NCBI GenBank assembly: GCA_016218005.1
Contig: JACRFF010000382.1
Location: 1-6,923, forward strand
Origin: Ignavibacteriales bacterium
GTDB taxonomy: Bacteria; Bacteroidota; Ignavibacteria; UBA10030
Length of the DNA stretch: 6,923 nt
Reading direction: 5' to 3'
The position numbers were made by a program, and so were the translations under genes. This document shows, one piece after another, positions 1 to 5,711 of this stretch; position 1 is the first letter of the stretch; each line of letters begins with the position of its first letter. Below the pieces are notes generated by a model. The model was not told the origin of the DNA, searched no databases, and worked only from the letters and a program-made list of their open reading frames with translations.

Positions 1-535
1 CGAGCGCAACTTCACTTTTTCCTATTCCGGATCTGCCAATCAACAGAACACCGATGCCGTACACGTCCACGAACGACCCATGAACCGCCGATTGCGGCGC
101 GAATTGATCATCAAGAAAGTCGCTGAGGAAGTAAAGAAACTTCGTTGTCTCGAACGGGGTCTGTAAGATGCTCACCTGATGCTTCGTGGCAAGTTGCAGA
201 AGTTCTTCATCTAATGTATTTCCGTTGGTAACGATGATGCAAGGAAGTTGGAATTCCATGATGTTCTGGAATGCCTTCGACCGTTCCTTCAACGTCAGAT
301 GATTCAAGTATCGGATTTCCGTGTTGCCAAAAACCTGCACCCGGTTGTAGGTAAACAGTTCGACATATCCTGCCAGCGCAAGTCCGGGGCGATGGATATT
401 CTTATCGACCACCTCGCGACTAAAGCCGACCTCGCCATTGAGCATGCGCAAGTTCAGTCGCCTGCGGTTAACCTCAAATAAATATCCAACCGTAATGCTG
501 TTCTTTCGTGTTTCTTTCAAATTATCTAATCCCAT
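1..535 (-). CDS. hprK: HPr kinase/phosphorylase HprK (C-terminus cut by window edge)
   Basis: Bifunctional cytosolic enzyme that phosphorylates a serine of HPr (or the HPr-like Crh) with ATP or pyrophosphate and also removes that phosphate, linking carbon or energy state to regulation. The first 178 codons are visible. The N-terminal domain carries the family signature HRPGLALAGY (about residues 48-57), followed by RVQVFGNTEIRYL. The kinase domain begins with conserved His152 in HGSFVDVYGIGVLL and a P-loop GRSGIGKS at residues 167-174, then SEVAL. The catalytic aspartates and the HprK signature downstream lie outside the window. The start is the ATG at 533-535, with an AGGAG ribosome site at 546-550 that lies in the end of hpf. 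The gap to the hpf stop is 7 nt, so the two are very probably cotranscribed. I see no HPr gene here; HprK is known in several lineages with an incomplete PTS, so its partner in this organism is open. Confidence 0.96.
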   Translation of the reverse strand, partial: MGLDNLKETRKNSITVGYLFEVNRRRLNLRMLNGEVGFSREVVDKNIHRPGLALAGYVELFTYNRVQVFGNTEIRYLNHLTLKERSKAFQNIMEFQLPCIIVTNGNTLDEELLQLATKHQVSILQTPFETTKFLYFLSDFLDDQFAPQSAVHGSFVDVYGIGVLLIGRSGIGKSEVAL

Positions 536-542
536 GCCGAAG

Positions 543-875
543 TTACTCCTTTGCTTTTGATTTCAACACCGCAGTCCGGTTTTTTTTGTGCAGCTTATCT
601 TTGTATTTCTTCAGTTGAACAAGAACTTTGGCAGAGGCGCCCTCGATAGATTTGAAGAAGTCGTCAGACTTTGCCACGGCGGTAATGATCGTGCCGTAGA
701 CCTTCAGATTGATTTCCGCTACCTTCACACTGTTCCTCGCTTTTTCGAAGCTGAGGATAACTTCTGCTCTGACGATACCATTGTACACGGAGGCCAGATC
801 GTTAACCGAACGTTCTGCATATTCATTAAGCGACTCGTGCGCCTTAAAATGCCGAGATGTGACGATGATATTCAT
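543..875 (-). CDS. hpf: Ribosome hibernation-promoting factor, short form (HPF/RaiA family)
   Basis: A 110-aa protein of the sigma-54 modulation / ribosomal subunit interface family. Such proteins bind the 30S decoding region in stationary phase and inactivate or dimerise ribosomes. The single domain runs from MNIIVTSRHFKAHESL through EVILSFEKA (about 38-46) and EINLKVYG (54-61) to the second helix DDFFKSIEGASAKVLVQL (71-88) and a basic tail, KKYKDKLHKKNR. The C-terminal dimerisation domain of long HPF is absent, so this is the short type, which in other bacteria acts with a separate factor such as RMF or as a YfiA-like inhibitor. I chose the ATG at 873-875 because an AAAGGAA site lies 6 nt upstream (882-888) and the family begins at this MNI. 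A longer version starting with TTG at 899 would add eight unrelated residues and bury the ribosome site. It sits between a xer gene and hprK. Confidence 0.95.
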   Translation of the reverse strand: MNIIVTSRHFKAHESLNEYAERSVNDLASVYNGIVRAEVILSFEKARNSVKVAEINLKVYGTIITAVAKSDDFFKSIEGASAKVLVQLKKYKDKLHKKNRTAVLKSKAKE

Positions 876-881
876 AGGTTG

Positions 882-888
882 TTCCTTT
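882..888 (-). promoter_or_regulatory. Ribosome binding site of hpf
   Basis: AAAGGAA on the minus strand, 6 nt before the ATG at 875. It decides the hpf start in favour of the 110-aa form over the upstream in-frame TTG. It lies directly next to an inverted repeat at 890-907. Confidence 0.6.
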
Positions 889-889
889 C

Positions 890-907
890 TATCAGGCAAA
901 TCTGATA
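890..907 (-). repeat. Perfect 6-bp inverted repeat just upstream of hpf
   Basis: On the minus strand the arms TATCAG and CTGATA flank a 6-nt spacer, in the 41-nt gap between the xer stop (917) and the hpf start (875). In RNA this would form a small hairpin ending two nt before the hpf ribosome site, which could affect translation or mark an mRNA processing point. The 6-nt centre recalls a Xer core site, but only the inner six bases of each arm are symmetric. With no T-run after it, it is not a terminator. Function unknown. Confidence 0.4.
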
Positions 908-916
908 CGTCTGGCG

Positions 917-1792
917 CTATGCCTTAGGATGTGCTTGCGCGTATGCCTTTTTCATTCGCGCAGATGAAACGTGAGTGTACACTTGCGTTGTAGACAAGCT
1001 CTCGTGCCCCAACAATTCTTTGACCGCACGAAGATCGGCGCCGCGATTCAGCAAATGGGTAGCAAAGGTATGACGCAGCACGTGCGGACTTCGCTTTTCA
1101 ATTTCCGAAACTTCTGCAATGTACTTGGTAACAATTTTGTACACGGCTTGAGGATACAATCGTTTACCCGTCGCTGAAAGAAACAGGGGCTCATCTCTCT
1201 GTGTCTTTGCGCGACGAGCGAGATAGTTTTCAAGTGCCTCAATCGCTCGTGTACCGACCGGAACTATCCGCTCCTTTTTCCCCTTGCCAACAACGCGCAC
1301 AATTCCCAACTGCTGTTGTATATCGACAACATTCAACTGAAGAAGCTCGCTTACGCGAATACCGGTGCTGTACAATGTTTCAAGAATGGCTTTGTCCCGC
1401 ACTCCTTTCATGGTCGAGGTATCGGGCGCATCCATCAAAGAGGTAACCGCTGTTTCATCGAGAAACGATGGAAGCCGCTTCTCGGCCTTTGGAGCGACAA
1501 GCGTGAGCGTGGGATTAGAATCCATCACCCGCCGTTTCCGCAAGAACTTAAACCACGACCGCAGCGCGGCCACCCGCCGATTGACGGTGCGTTTACTCAT
1601 ACCATCATTGAGTTGCGCCGCCAAAAAAGATCGGATGACGCCCTTGTCGACTTCTTGAATGGACACAACGCCGGCGGCAGCAAGATGCGTCAGAAAACTT
1701 GCGAGATCGTTGGAGTACGAAAGAATGGTATGAGAAGAATAATTGCGTTCCCGCTCGAGGTACTCTAAAAAGTTTCGGACGAGCTTCTCCAT
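917..1792 (-). CDS. xerC: Tyrosine recombinase of the XerC/XerD family
   Basis: A 291-aa site-specific recombinase, the usual XerC/XerD length. Such enzymes act at dif in the terminus region to resolve chromosome dimers. The N-terminal SAM-like core-binding domain covers about residues 1-88 (NFLEYLERERNYSSHTILSY). The catalytic domain follows, with all expected residues: Arg146 in TGIRVSEL, Lys170 in GKGKKER, His237 and Arg240 in HVLRHTFATH, His263 in LLGHESLSTTQ, and the nucleophile Tyr272 in VYTHV. Their spacing (24, 67, 3, 23 and 9 residues) equals that of E. coli XerD. It is therefore predicted to be active and looks like the housekeeping enzyme, not a phage or integron integrase. XerC and XerD cannot be told apart from this sequence alone; the symbol is chosen because topA-linked homologues are often named xerC. 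It starts with ATG 22 nt after topA, without a strong ribosome site. Confidence 0.93.
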   Translation of the reverse strand: MEKLVRNFLEYLERERNYSSHTILSYSNDLASFLTHLAAAGVVSIQEVDKGVIRSFLAAQLNDGMSKRTVNRRVAALRSWFKFLRKRRVMDSNPTLTLVAPKAEKRLPSFLDETAVTSLMDAPDTSTMKGVRDKAILETLYSTGIRVSELLQLNVVDIQQQLGIVRVVGKGKKERIVPVGTRAIEALENYLARRAKTQRDEPLFLSATGKRLYPQAVYKIVTKYIAEVSEIEKRSPHVLRHTFATHLLNRGADLRAVKELLGHESLSTTQVYTHVSSARMKKAYAQAHPKA

Positions 1793-1814
1793 TGTCGACC
1801 CCAGCCGGAGAATG

Positions 1815-4073
1815 TTATGCAGTGATTGCTATCGGTTCTTTCACTTGTTCCGATTTGCACTCAGGACAAATCAAGTATTCGCCTTTGGCTTGCGAATACT
1901 TTTGAACAATGTAGGCATTGCCGCATTCGGTACAAGCCTGATTGATCGGCTTATCCCACGAAGCAAAATCGCAGTCAGGATATCGTGTGCATCCAAAAAA
2001 CGTACGCTTACCTTTTTTGGTCTTGCGCTCCACGAGGTCGCCGTCTTTGCATTTCGGACACTTGATGCCTGTCGTAATGGGTTTGGTGTTCTTGCACGAT
2101 GGATAGTTGGAGCAGCCGAGGAAAGTTCCGAAGCGCCCTCCCTTCACCACCATATCGCCGCCGCAGAGTTCGCATTTTCCGCCGACGATGTTTTGGGTCT
2201 TCGCTGCATCTTCGGCGAGCGGTTTCGTGTTCTTGCACTCGGGATATCCAGTGCAGGCCATGAAGCGCCCGTTGCGACCCCATTTGATGATCATCTTTCG
2301 GCCGCACAGTTCGCAGGTTTCATCGGTTTCTTCCTGAAGCGATTTCTTGATCTTCGTCGCCATGCTCGACGCATGCTCAACGGCGTGGTGGAACGGACCG
2401 TAGAAATCTTTCATCACCTGAAGATATTCCGTTTTCCCTGACGCGATCGTATCAAGCTCGTCTTCCATCTTCGCCGTAAACGAAACGTTGACCACTTCCG
2501 GAAAGTGCGTAACGAGAAGTTGGTTTACCTGCATCCCTAATTCCGTGGCAAACAACTTGCGTTCGTTCTGCTCCACATACTTACGATCGATAACCGTCGT
2601 AACGATCATCGCATACGTGCTTGGCCGACCGATGCCGAGAGATTCCAACTCCTTTACCAGACTGCTCTCTGTGAATCGCGCAGGCGGTTTCGTGAAGTGC
2701 TGTCTCGACAGCAATTGAGATACAGCCGTTCGCTGGCCTGCGGCGATTTTCTCGGGAAGTTTCGACGTGGGGTCGGCGTCATCTGCATCCCCATTTGCTT
2801 CCTCAACGGTGTCATCGAAGACCTGCAAGAAGCCGCGGAACGTAGAAATTTGGTCGCTGGCTCGGAACAGATACTCTCCGCCTTCCACCTCAACGGAAAT
2901 CTGCTCAAACTGCGCGGGCGCCATCTGACAAGCGATGAACCGATTCCAGATCAATTCATACAAGGCAAACATTTCTTTATCCAAATGTTTTTTGACGGCC
3001 TTGGGCGTATGATCGATCGAGGTGGGACGAATGGCCTCGTGTGCGTCCTGCGAAGCTTTCCCTTTCTTGAACGAGCGCGGTTCTTTCGGCAGATATTCCT
3101 TGCCGTAGTTGTTGTAGATATATTCCCGCACGTGCGCTACAGCCTCATCGCTCAATCGGGTGGAATCCGTACGCATATAGGTGATCAAACCCGTCAGCCC
3201 TTCCTCGCCAAGATTCACGCCTTCATAGAGTTTTTGCGCAAGCGTCATCGTGCGCTTAGCGGAGAATCGAAGCCGACGCGCCGCTTCTTGCTGCAACGTA
3301 CTGGTGATGAATGGCGCCGGCGGATTTCGTTTCACCGGCTTTTTCGTCACGCTCGAAACTGTGAACTGCTTTGTCTGAACATCCCGTACATATCCTTGCG
3401 CCGTCGTCTCATCCGGTATGCGCGGATCTTTGCCATCCACCTTCGCCAGCTTCGCAAAAAACGATTCGCCGCTCTCCAGTGTGAATTCGCCGGTGATCGA
3501 CCAATACTCCACCGGCTTGAACTTCCGAATCTCTCCCTCTCGCTCACAAATCAGGCGCAGCGCCACCGATTGAACGCGGCCGGCAGAAAGTCCGTAGTAC
3601 AGCGTCTTCCAGATAAAGGGGCTGACTTTATAGCCGACGATACGATCCATAGCCCGACGTGCCTGCTGCGACAACACAAGATGATTGTCGATCTTCTTCG
3701 GATGCGACATCCCTTCGCGAACACCAGACTCCGTGATTTCGTGAAACAGCACGCGCTTGATATTCTTGTTGACCGGTTCTAACTCTTCTGCAATGTGAGC
3801 GGCAATAGCTTCCCCTTCCCGGTCGGGGTCAGTCGCAATGAAGACACCTTTCGCTTTGCCCGCCTTATCTCGAAGTTTGCCGACGACGTCTTCTTTCCCT
3901 TCAATGGTTTCGTACACAACTTCAAACTCGTTGTCGATATCGACGCTCAATTTGCTCTTCGGAAGGTTTTTGATATGCCCCACCGACGCCTCGACAACAT
4001 AATCCTTGCCTAAGTACTTGTTGATCGTTTTTGCTTTTGAAGGAGATTCAACGATGATAAGAGATTTTTCCAT
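1815..4073 (-). CDS. topA: DNA topoisomerase I (type IA)
   Basis: A 752-aa enzyme that relaxes negative supercoils by nicking one DNA strand through a 5'-phosphotyrosine link. The TOPRIM domain lies at about residues 3-115, with Glu9 in IVESPSKAKTI and the metal-binding DPDRE motif at 82-86. The core topoisomerase domain follows; the active-site Tyr299 and neighbouring Arg301 are in GLITYMRTDSTRLS, and SLGIGRPSTYA lies near 478-488. The C-terminal part has four Cys4 zinc modules: C587/C590/C607/C613, C634/C637/C654/C660, C672/C675/C695/C701 and C714/C717/C736/C739. The first three are clear zf-C4_Topoisom repeats (GRFMACTGYPECKNTKP type); the fourth is more diverged and ends the protein. An acidic insert (EEANGDADDADP, about 424-435) is probably a surface loop. 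The ATG at 4071-4073 begins the canonical MEKSLIIVESPSKAK, 11 nt after the smg stop. Known links with smg in other phyla agree with this placement. Confidence 0.99.
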   Translation of the reverse strand: MEKSLIIVESPSKAKTINKYLGKDYVVEASVGHIKNLPKSKLSVDIDNEFEVVYETIEGKEDVVGKLRDKAGKAKGVFIATDPDREGEAIAAHIAEELEPVNKNIKRVLFHEITESGVREGMSHPKKIDNHLVLSQQARRAMDRIVGYKVSPFIWKTLYYGLSAGRVQSVALRLICEREGEIRKFKPVEYWSITGEFTLESGESFFAKLAKVDGKDPRIPDETTAQGYVRDVQTKQFTVSSVTKKPVKRNPPAPFITSTLQQEAARRLRFSAKRTMTLAQKLYEGVNLGEEGLTGLITYMRTDSTRLSDEAVAHVREYIYNNYGKEYLPKEPRSFKKGKASQDAHEAIRPTSIDHTPKAVKKHLDKEMFALYELIWNRFIACQMAPAQFEQISVEVEGGEYLFRASDQISTFRGFLQVFDDTVEEANGDADDADPTSKLPEKIAAGQRTAVSQLLSRQHFTKPPARFTESSLVKELESLGIGRPSTYAMIVTTVIDRKYVEQNERKLFATELGMQVNQLLVTHFPEVVNVSFTAKMEDELDTIASGKTEYLQVMKDFYGPFHHAVEHASSMATKIKKSLQEETDETCELCGRKMIIKWGRNGRFMACTGYPECKNTKPLAEDAAKTQNIVGGKCELCGGDMVVKGGRFGTFLGCSNYPSCKNTKPITTGIKCPKCKDGDLVERKTKKGKRTFFGCTRYPDCDFASWDKPINQACTECGNAYIVQKYSQAKGEYLICPECKSEQVKEPIAITA

Positions 4074-4084
4074 TTCCAGACCGC

Positions 4085-4543
4085 TTAATGACTCGTATCG
4101 TTTCCGCCGATGGACAAACCGCCGCGCAGTTTGCTCGAACGTTCGTTGCTAAACAACACTCCGGCTACCAATGATTTCATTTCATCGATGCCGACACTCC
4201 CGAAACCCGCTGCCATAATGCGATCGATGATCAGTTCGACGTCATTGGCATCGAGCAAACCCATATGATGTATTTGGTACAAGTACCCGAGCGATTCCGG
4301 TTGGATGACCATTTTTTCCGGCTCACTCAAAATTCGAAATGAAGTCGACGTCGACAACGAACCCTCGCGGGAACCCCCCTCCGCTATCGAAAGGTGCTCA
4401 AACAGCCACGTGAAGGCGGTGGATATTTCGCTTTGTGTATATCCGCTGCGCGTCAACAAGGCAACGTCCACGTCGTTCAGTTGCTTGCTGGAGCGCAATT
4501 CATTTACAAGGAACATGAGTATTTCAACAATTCGCTCTTGCAC
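4085..4543 (-). CDS. smg: Smg/DUF494 family protein
   Basis: A 152-aa protein of the DUF494/Smg family, whose molecular role is not settled. It resembles E. coli Smg in length and layout. The N-terminal helical block is VQERIVEILMFLVNEL, then GYTQSEISTAFTWLFEHL (34-51). A variable Ser/Gly-rich linker (about 56-67) precedes the family core RILSEPEKMVIQPESLGYLYQIHHMGLLDANDVELIIDRIMA (70-111), and a third block IDEMKSLVAGVLFS (119-132) precedes a Gly-rich tail. The start is GTG at 4541-4543: it falls 2 nt after the ybeY stop and gives the N-terminus expected for the family, whereas the next Met (residue 10) would cut the first helix. It lies directly upstream of topA, as in the dprA-smg-topA order of Proteobacteria, though here ybeY takes the place of dprA. 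No signal peptide or membrane segment is visible. Confidence 0.9.
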   Translation of the reverse strand: MQERIVEILMFLVNELRSSKQLNDVDVALLTRSGYTQSEISTAFTWLFEHLSIAEGGSREGSLSTSTSFRILSEPEKMVIQPESLGYLYQIHHMGLLDANDVELIIDRIMAAGFGSVGIDEMKSLVAGVLFSNERSSKLRGGLSIGGNDTSH

Positions 4544-4545
4544 TT

Positions 4546-4950
4546 TTATCGCTCAAGATAGACATCTTCGCGCTTGGACATCCATTTTTTTGCCGCTAAA
4601 GTTTTGTCGCGCCATCCACACAGATGAAGGACGCCGTGCACAATGTACCGACGAGTTTCATCCATCATTGTTGTCCTCTGCTCAGCCGATTGCTCACGGG
4701 CCTTGTCGAGATTCACATAAACTTCTCCCTCAATCCCCGGGTCGGCATCCAAAAGAAAAGCAATCACATCGGTTGCATAGTCGTGGCCAAGAAACTTCTT
4801 GTTGATTCGGCGCATCAATCGATGATTGGTGAAGACAACGCATAATTCTTTTGCACGTTTCTTTTCACCCTTCAACACTTTTCCCGCTAATTGCTTGGCG
4901 GCGGCAGATGAAAACCGGCGACGGGGATGTGCATTAACGACGGTGATCAT
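4546..4950 (-). CDS. ybeY: Endoribonuclease YbeY (rRNA maturation factor)
   Basis: A 134-aa metal-dependent RNase of the UPF0054 family, involved in 16S rRNA 3'-end maturation and ribosome quality control in the cytosol. Family marks are NHRLMRRINKKFLGHDYATDVIAF (about 42-65), GEVYVNLDKAREQS (75-88) and the metal motif HGVLHLCGWRD (105-115). In most bacteria that motif is H-x3-H-x5-H; here the third ligand is Asp115 after His105 and His109. Asp at this place is, as I recall, usual in Bacteroidota-type YbeY, so I read it as a lineage variant and not as loss of activity. The start is ATG at 4948-4950, overlapping the stop of the upstream gene by 4 nt (ATGA), which suggests translational coupling. 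The gene is at the short end of the family's usual size. Confidence 0.95.
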   Translation of the reverse strand: MITVVNAHPRRRFSSAAAKQLAGKVLKGEKKRAKELCVVFTNHRLMRRINKKFLGHDYATDVIAFLLDADPGIEGEVYVNLDKAREQSAEQRTTMMDETRRYIVHGVLHLCGWRDKTLAAKKWMSKREDVYLER

Positions 4951-5483
4951 CGTTTCGTACGATGGGCGCCTTTCCCTTTCGTCTTTTTCGACGTCAGTAC
5001 GTGGCGTTCAAACTCCTGCTCGGTCATGCGGTCTTCCGGAAGCACGGCCTCCGTAAGTGAGAGCGCAATGCCGGAGAGCATAACTTCCGGCCCCATCGTC
5101 GTAAAGTCGCCGCTCAAAATTTTCCGATCAACGTTCGCATACAATGAACACCCGCCCTCTTTCTCCACCGTCAAACCGGAAACCTTGCCGTTGGCTTCCC
5201 CCACAAACGTGACCTCGCCCAAAGCGGCGCTGGCAACGAACCCGGTGCAGAAATGGAGTTGCAAATGCGCTGTGGGGGTATAGATGGATACCAACGACCC
5301 CTTGCGCTTTCCAATTTCGATGTTGGAGTACAGTTCAACTGCAAGCCGGCGCAGGCTTTCCTTAGCACCCACTTCAAAGCGAACCATGCTTCCCAGATAT
5401 CGAGGTTTGACGTGAAGCGTCGACCCAATCTTGCGAATATCCGCTGGCGAGAACCGAAACGAATTGTGAGTTCTATGTTTCAT
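4947..5483 (-). CDS. Conserved-looking hypothetical protein, first gene of the ybeY-hprK operon
   Basis: A 178-aa protein I do not recognise. It has no hydrophobic segment long enough for a membrane helix and no signal peptide, so it is probably cytosolic. A basic N-terminus (MKHRTHNSFRFSPADIRKIG) leads to a region of alternating short strands (about 64-125, LQLHFCTGFVASAALGEVTFVGEANGKVSGLTVEKEGGCSLYANVD when read across), which suggests a beta-rich fold. It ends in a charged tail KKTKGKGAHRTKR that could bind nucleic acid. Cysteines at 79 and 112 are isolated and form no zinc motif. I chose the ATG at 5481-5483. The same frame stays open upstream to a GTG at 5594, but that extension would have to be read through the intrinsic terminator and its T-tract. 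No Shine-Dalgarno sequence precedes the ATG; it follows an A/T-rich stretch. The 4-nt overlap with ybeY argues that it is a real gene with a possible role in RNA or ribosome work, which is inference only. Confidence 0.8.
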   Translation of the reverse strand: MKHRTHNSFRFSPADIRKIGSTLHVKPRYLGSMVRFEVGAKESLRRLAVELYSNIEIGKRKGSLVSIYTPTAHLQLHFCTGFVASAALGEVTFVGEANGKVSGLTVEKEGGCSLYANVDRKILSGDFTTMGPEVMLSGIALSLTEAVLPEDRMTEQEFERHVLTSKKTKGKGAHRTKR

Positions 5484-5674
5484 GTTGGAGAATAAAATAA
5501 AAACCCCGAAGCATCCTCCTTCGGTTTTCGAAGGGAGAACTTGTCGGGGCAAAAGCCATTCATTCTGGCGGCGCGTGCCGCCGATGACGAACACTCGTGT
5601 TGAATCCGACCGATGCGAAACCTCTTATCCGTAGTGTAAGCTCTGTGCATGTACCGGTTTCGGCACATCTTCAC
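5484..5674 (-). ncRNA. Structured leader RNA or independent small RNA, family not recognised
   Basis: From the predicted transcription start (about 5673) to the ATG at 5483 lie about 190 nt that look non-coding and are rich in hairpins. In RNA order: (1) an 8-bp perfect stem with a 4-nt loop at 5649-5668, extended by an outer TGTG/CACA pairing (5672-5675 with 5644-5647), so the RNA may start with a helix; (2) a perfect 6-bp GC-only stem GGCGGC/GCCGCC at 5567-5582, with an added TCAT/ATGA pairing around it; (3) the terminator at 5491-5549. I looked for hallmarks of SRP RNA, tmRNA, T-box, TPP, cobalamin, c-di-GMP, preQ1 and fluoride elements and found none. 6S RNA has about this length, but I could not draw its closing stem and central bubble. 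It could be a cis-acting attenuator for the downstream operon, a trans-acting sRNA with read-through, or both. Confidence 0.5.
5491..5549 (-). terminator. Intrinsic terminator just upstream of the operon's first gene
   Basis: On the minus strand CCCCGA (5544-5549) pairs with TCGGGG (5504-5509), and an inner stem CCTTCG/CGAAGG (5529-5534 with 5518-5523) closes a 5-nt loop. The hairpin runs straight into TTTTTATTTTATT (5503-5491). A second, mutually exclusive hairpin CCGAAG/CTTCGG (5519-5524 with 5506-5511) uses the same middle arm and also ends next to the T-tract. The T-tract ends 7 nt before the ATG at 5483, leaving no room for another ordinary promoter, so expression of the next genes from the promoter at 5680-5708 must pass this site. 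Confidence 0.8.
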
Positions 5675-5679
5675 ACGCA

Positions 5680-5708
5680 AATATAGCGACGGTCTCTGCG
5701 AGAGTCAA
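5680..5708 (-). promoter_or_regulatory. Strong housekeeping promoter
   Basis: On the minus strand a -35 box TTGACT (5703-5708) and a -10 box TATATT (5680-5685) are separated by exactly 17 nt. The -10 box continues as TATATTTG, which also fits the TAnnTTTG -7 element of Bacteroidota, with TTG at a fitting distance. Transcription would start near 5673. It begins 3 nt past the end of the metallo-hydrolase gene (stop at 5712) and drives the structured RNA, and by read-through the seven-gene operon. Confidence 0.75.
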
Positions 5709-5711
5709 GTT

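Noticed and set aside
876..916. A possible dif site beside the xer gene
   Set aside because: Only the inner six bases of each arm are symmetric and the outer arms do not match the known dif pattern; dif is normally at the replication terminus and need not be near xer.
1743..2441. A 232-codon plus-strand open frame across the topA/xer junction
   Set aside because: It overlaps two well-supported genes on the other strand and its sequence is the low-information complement of the TopA zinc modules.
2697..3782. A 361-codon open frame on the plus strand inside topA
   Set aside because: It lies antisense to a certain topA, has Arg/Leu/Phe-rich composition typical of a shadow frame, and shows no domain.
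4342..4356. A doubled GTCGAC in smg
   Set aside because: It encodes part of the Ser/Thr linker, is only 12 bases long, and has no partner elsewhere; probably chance.
5473..5514. A 13-codon frame starting with ATG at 5514 directly after AGGAGG
   Set aside because: The spacing between the ribosome site and the ATG is zero, too short for normal initiation; the frame lies in the terminator stem and ends just inside the next gene. It could be revisited only if a leader peptide were suspected.
5484..5594. N-terminal extension of the 178-aa protein from a GTG at 5594
   Set aside because: The added residues come from the terminator hairpin and T-tract; the ATG at 5483 gives a more natural protein.
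5480..5680. A 66-codon minus-strand frame through the leader region
   Set aside because: It would start with TTG inside the -10 box region and run through the GC-only hairpin and the terminator; it has no family resemblance.
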